DNA of 64,000 nucleotides from contig NC_067206.1 of NCBI RefSeq assembly GCF_026262505.1, positions 11,985,507 through 12,049,506 on the forward strand, read 5' to 3'. The position numbers and the translations under genes are program-made. The DNA comes from Trichomonas vaginalis G3. Taxonomy: Eukaryota; Parabasalia; Trichomonadida; Trichomonadidae. Every line of letters starts with the position of its first letter. Position 1 is the first letter of the stretch. This document shows positions 47,961-58,226 of this stretch, piece after piece. The notes beneath the pieces were generated by a model. That model saw nothing but the letters and a program-made list of their open reading frames with translations. It was not told the DNA's origin and ran no database searches.

Positions 47961-49280
47961 GTGACAATCTTTTTTAATTTTCTATTGGAATTCAATTTGA
48001 GCCAATCTCAGAGCAGGAAGCAAGAAAAAAGACTAGAGGATAGGATATTTAATCAAAATGAGTCCGATTTTACCCGTATTTGCGTTGATTTTTTCTCAGG
48101 TTTAATTGAGAATTTTTTCGAAATACCACTTCATGTTTGGGACTCGATACAATATGTTAACTATGACTTAATAAATGAAAATTCAACAGGTATTACAGAA
48201 TTCATATTAAGTTCGTTATCATCACCAAAAACAGATCAGCAATTGATATGTATTTTTCGTTTCTGCAGAAAACTCTTCGAATATCATCCAAATCTAGCAC
48301 AGAGTGTAGTTAATGACACAATAATTCAAAAAATAATTTCGCAAAAAGGACAATCCTATGAATTTTCTAATGAAAATTTAATGCTAATAAGTGTTTTGTG
48401 TAAATATCAGTCTATGTGTCTGAAGTTTATTGAAAATGGAATGATTAACATAATTTTAGAAGATTTAAAAGAAAAAGCATTAGTAAATTCGTGTTTAGAA
48501 GTTATGAAGCATTTAGTATCTAATTGTAATGAAGCAAGTAAAGAATTGTTTAGTGTTGTTGTTGAATTTCTTAATTCGGATTTCAAAATTTCAGCAGCGA
48601 AAGTCCTTCAAAAAATGGTTTCTGACTATACTGCAGAACTGATTGCCAATAATTTTGATCAATTATTTGATTTATTAGATTCAGACGACGAAAATTTTCA
48701 AATTGAACTACTAAAAGTTTTTAATTGTATTGCAAAGAATCAATTAACAGTATTAACGATATCAAACTATGATTTTGATAAAAATGATAGCTTTATCTCA
48801 AGAATTACTCAATTCATTGAATCAAAACCTGATTTATCCCAATACTCTATTCCAGTTATTGCATCTATATGCACACTATCATCGCAATATGTAAGAGAAG
48901 CAATAGAGTGCAACATTCTGAATGTTTTTGAAGTTATTCTCAAAGATTGTTCTGAAATTGTGAAATATCTTGTTTACTCATGTATTTCAATCTTAATTAG
49001 TTACGCAGACTTCATTGATATATCTAATATTAAAGAATCAAAAATTCTTGAAATAATTCTTGAAAATTTTGAAGATTTTGGAGAAAACACTGTTCTTATC
49101 ATACTAACCGGACTTCTTAATGGTCTTATTCAGGAAGAAGAATCTGGTGGAAATCAGTTTCGAAACTACTTGGCTTCAAATTGCTCTGACTTCATTGAGC
49201 ACTGTCTTTCATCTTCAGATTATGGAGAAGAAATTCAAACAAAAGCAGAGAAGGTATATGAGATTTTAAGCCCTGATTAA
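47961..49280 (+). CDS. Armadillo/HEAT-type repeat protein lacking an in-frame start
   Basis: The frame is open from about 47928 to 49280 and encodes a 430-440-residue helical-repeat protein (FIENGMINIILEDLKEKALVNSCLEVMKHLV-type helix pairs), similar in size and pattern to the gene at 25383. No ATG occurs in frame until codon 141, and the only nearby ATG (48058) is out of frame. AAAAGTGACA at 47957 looks like the usual start-proximal element. The Maverick right end lies ~130 bases upstream. The 5' end may be shifted, displaced or started by a non-ATG codon, so this could be a young pseudogene. Confidence 0.6.
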   Translation: MTIFFNFLLEFNLSQSQSRKQEKRLEDRIFNQNESDFTRICVDFFSGLIENFFEIPLHVWDSIQYVNYDLINENSTGITEFILSSLSSPKTDQQLICIFRFCRKLFEYHPNLAQSVVNDTIIQKIISQKGQSYEFSNENLMLISVLCKYQSMCLKFIENGMINIILEDLKEKALVNSCLEVMKHLVSNCNEASKELFSVVVEFLNSDFKISAAKVLQKMVSDYTAELIANNFDQLFDLLDSDDENFQIELLKVFNCIAKNQLTVLTISNYDFDKNDSFISRITQFIESKPDLSQYSIPVIASICTLSSQYVREAIECNILNVFEVILKDCSEIVKYLVYSCISILISYADFIDISNIKESKILEIILENFEDFGENTVLIILTGLLNGLIQEEESGGNQFRNYLASNCSDFIEHCLSSSDYGEEIQTKAEKVYEILSPD

Positions 49281-49673
49281 TTCATTGTGAAAAATGTGAA
49301 GCAAGCGAAACATGATTCTTTAGAGGAAGACAAGATTTATCACATGAACGAAATATTACATTCCAAATTAACTTGATTCGATTATTATTCTTTATTCGTT
49401 CAACAACGGAATTGACAAATTTGTTGACATGTTTTAGGTGATCAGCGAACTTGATAATTATCTTTATTTTCAATGTTCCTTTATCTTATAATGTATCCAA
49501 CAAAGGAATTGACAAAATTCTTATATTCCTCTGATTGTTTCTTCGCTGTACAAATGATTTTTCTAAAAGATAACCAGAATGGTCGAAGTTCTGTTAAGAT
49601 CCAGCATCTTGATATTTCATATTTGTGTTAAAAAATGTCAATTTTAACTAAATATTTTATATTGATAGTTTAT
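49281..49673. other. Convergent AT-rich spacer
   Basis: Contains a word pair near 49375-49410 and 49495-49530 (TTC/AACAACGGAATTGACAAATTT and CCAACAAAGGAATTGACAAAATT), a short direct repeat of ~20 bases about 110 bases apart. Nothing else is supported. Confidence 0.45.
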
Positions 49674-50816
49674 TTATATATCTTCTTCTGTTGGATCCCA
49701 GATTAACATTTTGGTATCAATTATATCAAATCCTTTTTGTTTAATCAGGGTATAAGATTTCTCAATTGTGTTCCAATCGGGAACAACAAATGTTTCCCCA
49801 TCTTGGCTCACAATTAAATTCAGTGATTTCAAGGCCTCGATAACATCACGCATATCGATCCCTGTCCTAACTACGATGTCCTTTATATCATTAATCTTTC
49901 CTTTGTTCTCATATAGAGTGATCACCATGATGTTGCTCCAGTACCGAATGAAAGCTAATCTCCCTAAGTGCGACAGAGGGTGTTCTGGAGGCCCGCATCT
50001 CTTTGAACGCCGCGCAATCTCGTACGCGAGAGAGATGAGCTGAGTTCCATATCCTTTCTTTTGGTAAGGAGGTAGAGTAACTATGCAGCTTAAGATGTTT
50101 CCTGCGTACGACTCCCTTTCTCTGGAGAAGAAAGCAGCAATGTGAGCTCCTGTTTCGTCTGCTTCGCATAGAACATAAAAGATGAAACCTTCAATATCGT
50201 AGATAATAGTTTTTTGGTACAAAAAGAGTTTACATAGTAATGCTAGTGATTGACATGTAAATTTGTTACTAAACCCGCTGATTTCAAAGATAGAAATGTT
50301 GTCTTTTCGATAAATTTCTTTTCCGGGTGGATTTATTTCGCTGTTTTCTTGTATATGCTGTTCTAAATCTTCTTTTGTAAGAAAATATGATGCACAATGA
50401 TCGCATATGTATATTGTATCTTGGTAAAATTGTTTTGGATATGGTGAAAAATACCATGTATTGATTTCTGTTGTGCCGTAAATGATTTTATTAATGTTTC
50501 TAATTGTTTGTCTCTCTCTATGCCTCTTGGAGAAGTTAATTTCAAAAAGAGATCTGTAATCATCATCAGAATAATCTGATTGATCAGAAGAAATATTGAT
50601 AGATGGTGGTTCTACACCTTCTGCATATCGAGATGCTTTGCGTTTTCGTATTAAATTTAAATTTATCCATCTTTCTTCTCTTTTATCTAATAAATGATAG
50701 TGAACATATGCCATTTTCTTTTCCTCATCGATACCTACGATTACTGCCTTAAGGTATTCGTGAGTTCCTTCATGATATGCCAGTACCTTTTCTTTTTCAT
50801 GGAATTGCTCAGACAT
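49674..50816 (-). CDS. MYST-family histone acetyltransferase (Esa1/Tip60-like)
   Basis: The 380 residues show an N-terminal Tudor-knot/chromo-like domain (about 5-60, VLAYHEGTHEYLKAVIVGID ... REERWINLNLIRKRK), an acidic linker and a MYST catalytic domain (about 112-375). Seen motifs: YFSPYPKQF, zinc finger start CDHC (138-141), QKT with K202 at the autoacetylation position, catalytic C244 in LSCIVTLPPYQKKGYG (acetyl-CoA loop), and catalytic-type E278 in GPPEHPLSHLG. The fourth zinc-finger ligand, normally Cys four residues after His154, is Asn158. Length and order match Esa1/Tip60, the H4 acetyltransferase of NuA4-type complexes. The ATG is certain, with TGTCATTTATATGTCAT just upstream. Confidence 0.95.
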   Translation of the reverse strand: MSEQFHEKEKVLAYHEGTHEYLKAVIVGIDEEKKMAYVHYHLLDKREERWINLNLIRKRKASRYAEGVEPPSINISSDQSDYSDDDYRSLFEINFSKRHRERQTIRNINKIIYGTTEINTWYFSPYPKQFYQDTIYICDHCASYFLTKEDLEQHIQENSEINPPGKEIYRKDNISIFEISGFSNKFTCQSLALLCKLFLYQKTIIYDIEGFIFYVLCEADETGAHIAAFFSRERESYAGNILSCIVTLPPYQKKGYGTQLISLAYEIARRSKRCGPPEHPLSHLGRLAFIRYWSNIMVITLYENKGKINDIKDIVVRTGIDMRDVIEALKSLNLIVSQDGETFVVPDWNTIEKSYTLIKQKGFDIIDTKMLIWDPTEEDI

Positions 50817-51033
50817 ATAATGACATATAAATGACAGAATAATACATTTACAGATGGATTATTTCCAATCAGTTATATTTCATACAAAAATATCAGAGTT
50901 AAAAGGAAAAAAAAATTATACTATTTATCGAATCGTAAAAAAGAAAGATTAAAAATATACATTTGTCGCTGAAATACTTATTTCACTGTGGTGCCTCTGC
51001 TGGTGGAGGGGGAGGAGGTGGAATTGCACCTGA

Positions 51034-51744
51034 TTAGTCAACTTCAGCTGCTGGAGGAGCCTGAGCCAATAAAGATCCGTCTTCAGCAGCGCTTGCATTC
51101 AAGGCATGTTCAATCTCGCCTTGTGTTGTAGAGCGATCAGCATCTGGCTCAGTTGGATAAAGTGAAGGCTCAATGCCATAATTCTGTACAAACGTTGACA
51201 TTGCTGGATCGTAGGTTGGTCCTGTTCTCTGCTCGACGAAATAATCTTCGTTTCTAGACCAAAGTAATTGCTCTTTTCTGTCAGGAGGGATTTCCCTGAT
51301 TAGCGGCATACCTTCAATATTGTTTGCAACGCAGTCAACTGTTTGTCCGATTTGATCAAGAGCACTAAAGTTAAGGACGTAATCTCCTGTTGGTAATTCG
51401 ATTTTTGGCATGTTGTTTTCTTGTTCGCTGTCCTTCTCTGGCTCGAATGGTGGTGGGAGGAAGCCTTTAACAATAACATCCGATCCAAACTTTTCCTTTA
51501 CATACTTTAATGATCCTTCCATTGCAGTGATATCTTTAGTCATTTTGTCGTATTCTTCGATTGTTTTATTGATATCAGTCAAGCAAACCTTCGAAAGATT
51601 TAATACTTTGTCTTTAAGGGCATTCATTTCTGATGTCAAAAGTTCCTGCTGCTTGACGGGGTTGAATGGATTTTCTGCAATATCCTTTTCGATTGCCTCG
51701 AGCTTATGAATGTTGTTTTCCAGATCAGCAATAATAGTTTCCAT
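51034..51744 (-). CDS. Coiled-coil protein of unknown function, 236 aa
   Basis: Start set at the ATG giving METIIADLENNIHKLEAIEK; the longer frame upstream is AT-rich filler. An N-terminal coiled coil (about 1-95) leads to KGFLPPPFEPE, an acidic linker, a folded middle and an acidic C-terminus. TAA at 51034-51036 is followed in the same frame by SGAI, a run of proline and AEAPQ before the next stop (about 50985), so the ancestral or alternative C-terminus may have been proline-rich. GGTGACTC lies ~40 bases before the ATG. The layout recalls actin-regulator or complex-subunit proteins, but I cannot name it. Confidence 0.65.
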   Translation of the reverse strand: METIIADLENNIHKLEAIEKDIAENPFNPVKQQELLTSEMNALKDKVLNLSKVCLTDINKTIEEYDKMTKDITAMEGSLKYVKEKFGSDVIVKGFLPPPFEPEKDSEQENNMPKIELPTGDYVLNFSALDQIGQTVDCVANNIEGMPLIREIPPDRKEQLLWSRNEDYFVEQRTGPTYDPAMSTFVQNYGIEPSLYPTEPDADRSTTQGEIEHALNASAAEDGSLLAQAPPAAEVD

Positions 51745-52204
51745 TAACTTTAGAAATGTTGAGAAAAAAAAAATGATATACGAGTCACCTTTATTCAATC
51801 GAAATATATGACAAAAATTTCTTTTTGGAATTAATGATATTGATTGATAAAAATTATGATTTTCATTGAAATACTGGCAGGATGTGTCTTTTTTACAAAA
51901 ATAAATCTTGAAAATTGTTATTTCCATTGTTTGGAATGCAAGGAACATGCTGATTTCACATATGCAGATAATGTATGCTTTTGATTAATCGCAGGTATCA
52001 GAGTCAAAGAAATATTTTATTCAATTATTCAAAATATACTTTATTTACCTTGTTGCACCATACAACTTGATGCTTTTACTATTATTCAACCAATGCGAAA
52101 ACTCTTCATTAAAAAAAAAATAATGGAAAATATATAATAATAAAAACAATGATTTATTTAGTATAAAAATTACTGAAATATGTGAGTATTTGGTATTAAT
52201 TGAT
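51745..52204. other. AT-rich spacer
   Basis: It includes a GAGTCACCTTTATT element at 51783-51796 (minus strand AATAAAGGTGACTC), a variant of the start-proximal motif for the gene ending at 51034. No other supported feature. Confidence 0.4.
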
Positions 52205-52588
52205 CTATAACAATTTTGGGAGAAAATTATTAATAAAATAAAAATATTGCTTAAATAATGGGGGGAATATATTATTGAATTGTGGAGCTTTTCCATTTAC
52301 AATCATAGCATATCTAAATATTATCATACCTCCAAATAATGTGGGAGTTAATCTAACTGCAAGAGTTGGCTGGCCGTTTATAACTAATGTAAAAGAAATG
52401 AAGAGAGCAATCCACATAAATATTGGATCAAAGTTCATTAAAACTGCTGTAGAAGCCATTAACATTGTTGTTAATTGCCCAGGCATTGAGTTATTTGATA
52501 GTCTGTGCTTCAATGGTTGTGAGATAGTAACGTCAGCTTCTAAGTTTGGTCTATTTTTTGGAATTTCAAATTCGCGAACTTCCTCCAT
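52205..52588 (-). CDS. Asterix-like protein (PAT complex, WDR83OS family)
   Basis: A 127-residue protein with a polar head, MPGQLTTMLMASTAVLMNF, then hydrophobic segments MWIALFISFTLVI and TPTLFGGMIIFRYAMIV, matching the UPF0139/Asterix layout of a cytosolic tail followed by two to three closely spaced membrane helices. Asterix pairs with CCDC47 in the ER PAT complex and chaperones hydrophilic transmembrane helices during membrane-protein insertion. The C-terminus is about 20 residues longer than usual. AATAAAAGTGACA is about 30 bases upstream of the ATG. Confidence 0.65.
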   Translation of the reverse strand: MEEVREFEIPKNRPNLEADVTISQPLKHRLSNNSMPGQLTTMLMASTAVLMNFDPIFMWIALFISFTLVINGQPTLAVRLTPTLFGGMIIFRYAMIVNGKAPQFNNIFPPLFKQYFYFINNFLPKLL

Positions 52589-52615
52589 TTATAATTGAAA
52601 ATTTGCGATCATCGA

Positions 52616-52629
52616 TGTCACTTTTATTA
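52616..52629 (-). promoter_or_regulatory. AAAAGTGACA start-proximal element
   Basis: Read on the minus strand, TAATAAAAGTGACA precedes the ATG at 52588 by about 28 bases. Same word as at 10855 and 47957. Confidence 0.5.
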
Positions 52630-54992
52630 AAAATTTGGAAATCTTTTATCCATGGATATCTTATATATTTAAGGTGCCCAGGCTATTGGAAAGTAATTTA
52701 ATGATGTTTATTCTGTATACATGCTAATTATTAAGCATCTGTTTCATGATATAATATTTTCCCCTAATTGGTATTAGTTTCTAACACCTTAGGTACCAAC
52801 CTTGCGGATCGGAGATCATTTATATGATAACGATTTTAAGAAAAAGCTGATAAAGCTGAGAATGAAGAATTCTTTCGAAAAATTAAACAGCTTCATTACA
52901 TAAGAAATTGGAATGAAAATCATATCTGTGAAGTATTAAAAACGCAAAAGTACAAAGTTATTTTTTTAGATTAAATAAAATATTTATTCAAATATGGTGA
53001 AGTAAGCAAACAGGGTAAGGAAATAAAGCTTGGAACCACATAAATGAAGTATAACTTGAAGATATTTGATATAACTGTTACGATCTAAAGAAAATAATTC
53101 TGTGTGTTAGTTTTTTAAAAAAAAGGTTCCGATGATTCTCAGATTTCCGACTATCGTCATATTTCAGACCGCCCGTCGGGGTAATCCTCATCGAACAAGG
53201 AGATACATACTATTTAGAAAAACACTAAGTTTTTATGTCCGCACAAAACTGCTTTTTTTTCAACACTTTTTTAGGTCACGAAAAGTGGCAACTGAGAAGA
53301 TTGTTTTAGGCTTTTTCTGGTCATTGAAACAGTATTGATTCGTATTATTAGTATGAAACAATGATAAACTAGAGATTGAAGAATGTTATTATTGCAAAGA
53401 TCCAATTATTCGATGTTCGTCTAATCATATCTTGCAATAAAGTTGATACTCTTATTTTTACGAAATATTACTTCAGTAGCAACTTTATGTATTACCAATG
53501 ATAACCAAAGTACCATTTACGCATAAAAAAATTTAAATCAATATTGATTCAACAAATTGACTAATTATTCTTATACAGCATTATACATCCTACAGGATAA
53601 GATATCTTAGCTTAACTTCTGCTTGATTATGAGATACTGATCTAATATTTCTTGTTCTGAAGCAATGGTCTCTAACTGATCAAAACGTTTTGATGAGAAA
53701 TCTAAAGATGCGAGTTTGATACGCATTCTATTCAGATTTATTATCGAAATCATATTACAATATATATCTTGAACTTATCTTTGAATAAATTCATGATTTT
53801 GTTGATTACTTTCGAGATGTTACCTCTAATTTGCGATATGTGAAGCAAATCCTTTATTTGATTCAATTATATTTTTAAATTACTACCAATGCTTGATAAA
53901 ATATATACCATATTAGCTATGTTTGAATATGTGTGGGTTAAAATTTTTGAAAATGAGTTACTTGTTTATTTTTATAAAAAATTATTATAAATTATTACTC
54001 TAGTATTGACATCTTTTAGAAGAAAAATTATAAAGTAACAAAATCAAAATCCATTCTTCGATTTAAATTCAATGTTATTCCTTTATTTCTACAATAATTT
54101 TAAATTTTCAAGATTTTTAACCTCATTTTTCCAAACAAAATCGAGAATTGTAAAAAACGTAATCATTTTCAGAAAACTTGCTTAGGCATTTTCAAAAATC
54201 TCAAAAATTTGGAAAAATTCATCAAGGAGAACTTTATCCCATATGATCAAGGTAATAGTTTCCAGTCAAAAAGGACTTGAAATTTTCAAATATTGATATC
54301 GATTTTCATCAATCACGTAATATCGATTGCTTACAGTAAATGGTAACATAAGTTATTGAGATCTAATATATTTGAACATACTATAAATAGTTTTCAAAAC
54401 TTATCAAAATTCCACTCAATGTAACAATTACTCCAACTATCACACATAGATATTGTTTCTACAATCTCGTTTTAAGAAGGAATGATTAGTATGATAGAAT
54501 ATTTAACCACTTATTAAACCAAATATTAATTTTGTTTTATATTACTAACCAATTTAATGCATATTTTATATGCATTTGTAGAAGGAAAACGGATGAAAGT
54601 GTTTATTTAAACAAATTCCTAAAAGTAGTCCCGAGAATAAACCATTTACTTTCTTAACATCGAATTCTGCTCATCATGAGCAGAGCTTTTTGTGTTGACT
54701 TTCATAATGCAATAAAATATCTTCATTTGCAGGTAAGAGATAGATATTTTAATAGTTCATAATATATCTCGAAATCAAACAGAAGTCATACAATGTGTAT
54801 AAACATCATTACTATACTTCATTTGCTGAGCATAATGTGCATACTTTTGGTCGATATCTTTGCTTCTGATTGTAACAGTTGATGCTTTTTGATCATTTTA
54901 TTGTGACGAATTCTCAAATTTTGGAAAAATAATATCATATATTATCATTCACAAATGAAAATAGAAAATTCTTGGATTCAAAATTTTATCTG
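52630..54992. other. 2.4-kb gene-poor region
   Basis: The longest host gap in the window. A 43-codon protein-like run at 52842-52973 (ENEEFFRKIKQLHYIRNW) ends in TAA and has no start; it may be a gene relic. Around 53130-53210 the G+C rises, with a small GC-rich hairpin (GACCGCCCG/CGGGGT). A palindrome, CTGCTCATCATGAGCAG, lies at 54667-54683 followed by GCTTTTTGTG. No known RNA family is recognised. The sequence may be degenerated transposon or gene material. Confidence 0.4.
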
Positions 54993-55949
54993 ATGGCTCC
55001 AACAAGTTTCAAGATAAATTTCTTCACCATTTTTAGTACAATAACATCCACAGCTCTTGTACATTCTCTAAAAATCATTGCAAGACGAATCAGATGCAAA
55101 CATGCTGCTACAATTTCAACATATCATTTTTTAGCAACATGGTGTATGCTTGAATTAGCAGCGTTTACAAATAATATCAGAAGGACATCAAATATTCCCA
55201 TTTTTAGTCGTATTATTCTAGCAATTCTCGTTATTTCATCTGTTTTCTTACAAAATGCTTCACTTCAGACAAATTCATTATCATTTCATCAGTTATCCAA
55301 AGCATTTATCATACCAGTAATACTATTTCATAATATTTTTGTTCGACATTTCAGACATAAATCTATTGAATACGGATCTATTTGCCTTGCTATTTTTGGA
55401 ACTTGCGTAATGTGCATCACCGATCTTCAGTACAGTATTAAAGGCATGTTTTACTCAATTTTCGGAGTTATCACAACAGCATATTCCCAATTACTCATAG
55501 AAGATTTTCAAAGGAAATATCAAATGAACGGTGCAGAGCTCCAGCTTTCAGTTATTCCCTATGAATTTATATCTGGAATGATAATCTCGACTTTATTAGA
55601 AGCGACCGGCGAAGGAAGCTTCATGACTTACGATTTCCAGCTTTTAGATTTACTTCTTTTCTTATTTACATGCTTTTTGGCCATTTGGGTCAATGTTTCT
55701 GCTTTCATGCTCATTGGATATACCTCTCCATTATCATTCCAAGTTACAAACAGCCTTAAATCTATCTCGATATTACTGTTATCCATGTTTGCTAATCCAC
55801 TTGGCGGAGATAATTTCACACAAAACATTTTAACTGTTGTTGGTGCATTTTTGAGTATAGTTGGCTATATATTCTTTATTAATAGCACATCTAAAGTTAT
55901 AAAAGGAAATCCTGAAGAAATGGTACCATTCATTTCCGATAAGCAATAG
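54993..55949 (+). CDS. Nucleotide-sugar / triose-phosphate-type transporter (SLC35/TPT family)
   Basis: From the ATG at 54993 (the frame opens earlier at a TTG) the product is 318 residues with about ten membrane segments. The family marks are VFLQNASLQTNSLSFHQLSKAF in helix 3, the KA/IPV turn, DLQYSIKGMFYSIFGVITTAYSQLLIE, and TSPLSFQVTNSLKSISILLL near the C-terminal half. These fit the TPT/SLC35E drug-metabolite transporter group of Golgi or ER membranes, which exchange nucleotide sugars or phosphorylated metabolites. The C-terminal GNPEEMVPFISDKQ is cytosolic. The exact substrate cannot be told from sequence alone. Confidence 0.88.
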   Translation: MAPTSFKINFFTIFSTITSTALVHSLKIIARRIRCKHAATISTYHFLATWCMLELAAFTNNIRRTSNIPIFSRIILAILVISSVFLQNASLQTNSLSFHQLSKAFIIPVILFHNIFVRHFRHKSIEYGSICLAIFGTCVMCITDLQYSIKGMFYSIFGVITTAYSQLLIEDFQRKYQMNGAELQLSVIPYEFISGMIISTLLEATGEGSFMTYDFQLLDLLLFLFTCFLAIWVNVSAFMLIGYTSPLSFQVTNSLKSISILLLSMFANPLGGDNFTQNILTVVGAFLSIVGYIFFINSTSKVIKGNPEEMVPFISDKQ

Positions 55950-56398
55950 AGTTGTTAATATTATTACTTTGTGCGTAATAAATATCATTTTTGTTTACAA
56001 TTTTTACTTATTGTTTACACAATCAAATATGAAATATTGTTCTAACTACATTTACCAATTTTCTATATGGCGTGCAATAGCAAATATAATTCTTATATTA
56101 GAAAATCAAGAGGAATTTATTGAAAGCGTTTTATAATACAAGAAATCCCGAGTTCTCACTTGGAATCCTGTAGTTCTTTAAAAAACGATCAAATTCAATG
56201 TGTACATCTAGGCGATTTCATAAAATTAATCAAAAATCGAAACAAATCAACATCTTTGTTATCAATTTCAAACATTAACAATATAGGTGCCGTTTAGAGT
56301 ATCAAATTAAGCTACCTTAATCAATTCTTTCATTTCTAGCATATCAGGCAGAAAGGAAGATGATAATTCCTTCCAATTTGTAAAATAAACGTACACTA
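55950..56398. other. AT-rich spacer
   Basis: Between two genes on the same strand. No supported frame, repeat or promoter motif. Confidence 0.5.
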
Positions 56399-57187
56399 AT
56401 GAGTTCTCATCACTTAAGCACACCTGAAAAGAAAGCAATAGAGTCTATACTTTCCGAGGCAGAACACGATTATTCGCCAGAAGATAGAATTGAAGAAGCC
56501 GTTCGACTTCTGGATATAGAGTCTCGTAAAATTTGGGATGATTGGGATGATTCAATAGCCTTATCTGTAGTTCCAGTTAACAGCACAAATACAAATAATG
56601 ACATAAGTGAATTTATACAAAAATCCCGTCAATTAATCGATCAAAACTCTAAGGAAGAAGAATCTTTTAATTCTCGTGATATTAGAACAACCAAAATTAC
56701 GCGAATATCAAACCCAATAAATTCAGATTCAGATTCAAATGATGAACTGTTTAATCGCAGTCCTCCACAAAATTCATATTATTCTAAACGCAAATCTGAA
56801 AATATTAGAAATACTACAACATTAAATTCTCGTAAAGAATCTCAAGTTAAAGAATTTCCTATAGATATGAATTCATACAAGCAACAAGCAAAAATTGATA
56901 AATCAAAATCACAAATTTCTAGAAATCGCGCTACTAAAGCAAGTTTATCACCTCCAAAGGCAAAATCTAATAATAGAAAATCATATCAAAATGTTCATGA
57001 ATATAATGAGTATAAAAAATTGCGAAGAGAAAATATGGAATATCTCAATGAAATTAAACTCCTAGAAAATACTTTAATGAAGCTGAATGCAGAAAATGAT
57101 AGTTTGAAATCAAGTATTAATGCAGTGAAAATCGAGAGAGCAAAACAGAAGGCTAAGATTGCATATCTTAAAACAGAAAATAAATAA
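56399..57187 (+). CDS. Hypothetical protein with C-terminal coiled coil, 262 aa
   Basis: The first ~190 residues are low-complexity, rich in Ser, Asn, Lys and acidic patches (SDSDSNDELF). The last ~65 residues form a coiled coil (EYNEYKKLRRENMEYLNEIKLLENTLMKLNAENDSL). Such layouts are common among cytoskeletal or centrosomal linker proteins, but no family is evident. Confidence 0.7.
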   Translation: MSSHHLSTPEKKAIESILSEAEHDYSPEDRIEEAVRLLDIESRKIWDDWDDSIALSVVPVNSTNTNNDISEFIQKSRQLIDQNSKEEESFNSRDIRTTKITRISNPINSDSDSNDELFNRSPPQNSYYSKRKSENIRNTTTLNSRKESQVKEFPIDMNSYKQQAKIDKSKSQISRNRATKASLSPPKAKSNNRKSYQNVHEYNEYKKLRRENMEYLNEIKLLENTLMKLNAENDSLKSSINAVKIERAKQKAKIAYLKTENK

Positions 57188-57665
57188 TTTGCTTTAGCAT
57201 TCCAATGAGCTTCTATATCACTATGATGTTCACGTACCTATGCATTGTTGTTTGATAATAAATTGTTTTTTTTATGACGAATTTTTCTAATTAACAGGTA
57301 GTCATGAATATAATTTCTCTGATATCCCTCCCTTATTCTTCTAATCCAATGGATTAAGTCAATTCTTTTATTAGCACTTTGTGTAACTATGAATCTGATT
57401 GTCTACAATCTATTTGAATGAATATGTAACTAGTGAGAAAACTATAGAGTCAAGTTGGTAAAAGTAAATTGATATCAAAGCTAAAATAGATGGGAGAGTG
57501 ATTCATCAATGATTTGAGATTTAATTTTAGAAAGTTTAGCAAAAATTTTGATATATTCTAAGAAAGACATCGATCATAAATCAAAATCATTATAAAATTG
57601 CATCTTATCTCTCATTATTTATGTCAAATTTGTATTGAAAAAACGGTTTTGGTCTCCCTTTTGAA
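57188..57665. other. AT-rich spacer upstream of eL18
   Basis: It includes the promoter of the ribosomal protein gene, but no AAAAGTGACA word is found. ACGGTTTTGGTCTCCCTTTTG directly before the ATG could contain the initiator. Confidence 0.4.
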
Positions 57666-58226
57666 ATGGGTGTTGATCTCGATCACAGAGTTCCCCGTAA
57701 ACAGAGGCAAGAGCCAAAGACAGCTGATGCCCAAATGAAGATGCTCCACAACCTTTACGCATTTCTCGCTCGTCGTACAGGCAACGACTTCAATGCCAAG
57801 ATTGCCCATCGCCTTTGCATTTCCCGCACAAACAGGCGCCCATACTCTCTTAGCCGCCTTGCTACAGCTCTTAACGGCAAGGAAGCTGAGACAATCGCCG
57901 TTCTTGTTGCTAAGATTACCAATGATGAACGCCTCCTTGAAGTTCCAAAGATGAAGGTTTGCGCTCTTAAGTTCACAGAAACCGCCCGCGCCCGCATCCT
58001 TGCTGCTGGTGGTGAATGCATCACATTCGATCAGCTTGCTCAACTCCGCCCAACAGGTGACAAGTGCCTCCTTCTTGAAGGTGATCGCACACGCCGCCTT
58101 GTTAACAAGCACTTCGGCGCTGCCCCAGGTGATGACAACTCCAAGACACGTCCAAAGGTTGCTTCTCACGGCCGTAAGTTCGAAATGGCTCGTGGCCGCA
58201 GGAAATCGAGATGGTACCACGCTTAA
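57666..58226 (+). CDS. RPL18: 60S ribosomal protein eL18
   Basis: The 186 residues carry the eL18 signature throughout: MGVDLDHRVPRKQRQEPKT, YAFLARRTGNDFNAKIAHRLCISRTNRRPYSLSRL, VPKMKVCALKFTETARARI, GGECITFDQLAQL, and the basic end SHGRKFEMARGRRKSR. Length matches the ~188 of other eukaryotes. Codon use is strongly GC-ending, unlike its neighbours, as expected for a very highly expressed gene. It sits on the large subunit near the exit side. Confidence 0.98.
   Translation: MGVDLDHRVPRKQRQEPKTADAQMKMLHNLYAFLARRTGNDFNAKIAHRLCISRTNRRPYSLSRLATALNGKEAETIAVLVAKITNDERLLEVPKMKVCALKFTETARARILAAGGECITFDQLAQLRPTGDKCLLLEGDRTRRLVNKHFGAAPGDDNSKTRPKVASHGRKFEMARGRRKSRWYHA

Noticed and set aside
53132-53338. 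68-codon frame in the gene-poor region
   Set aside because: No recognisable features; such frames are expected by chance.
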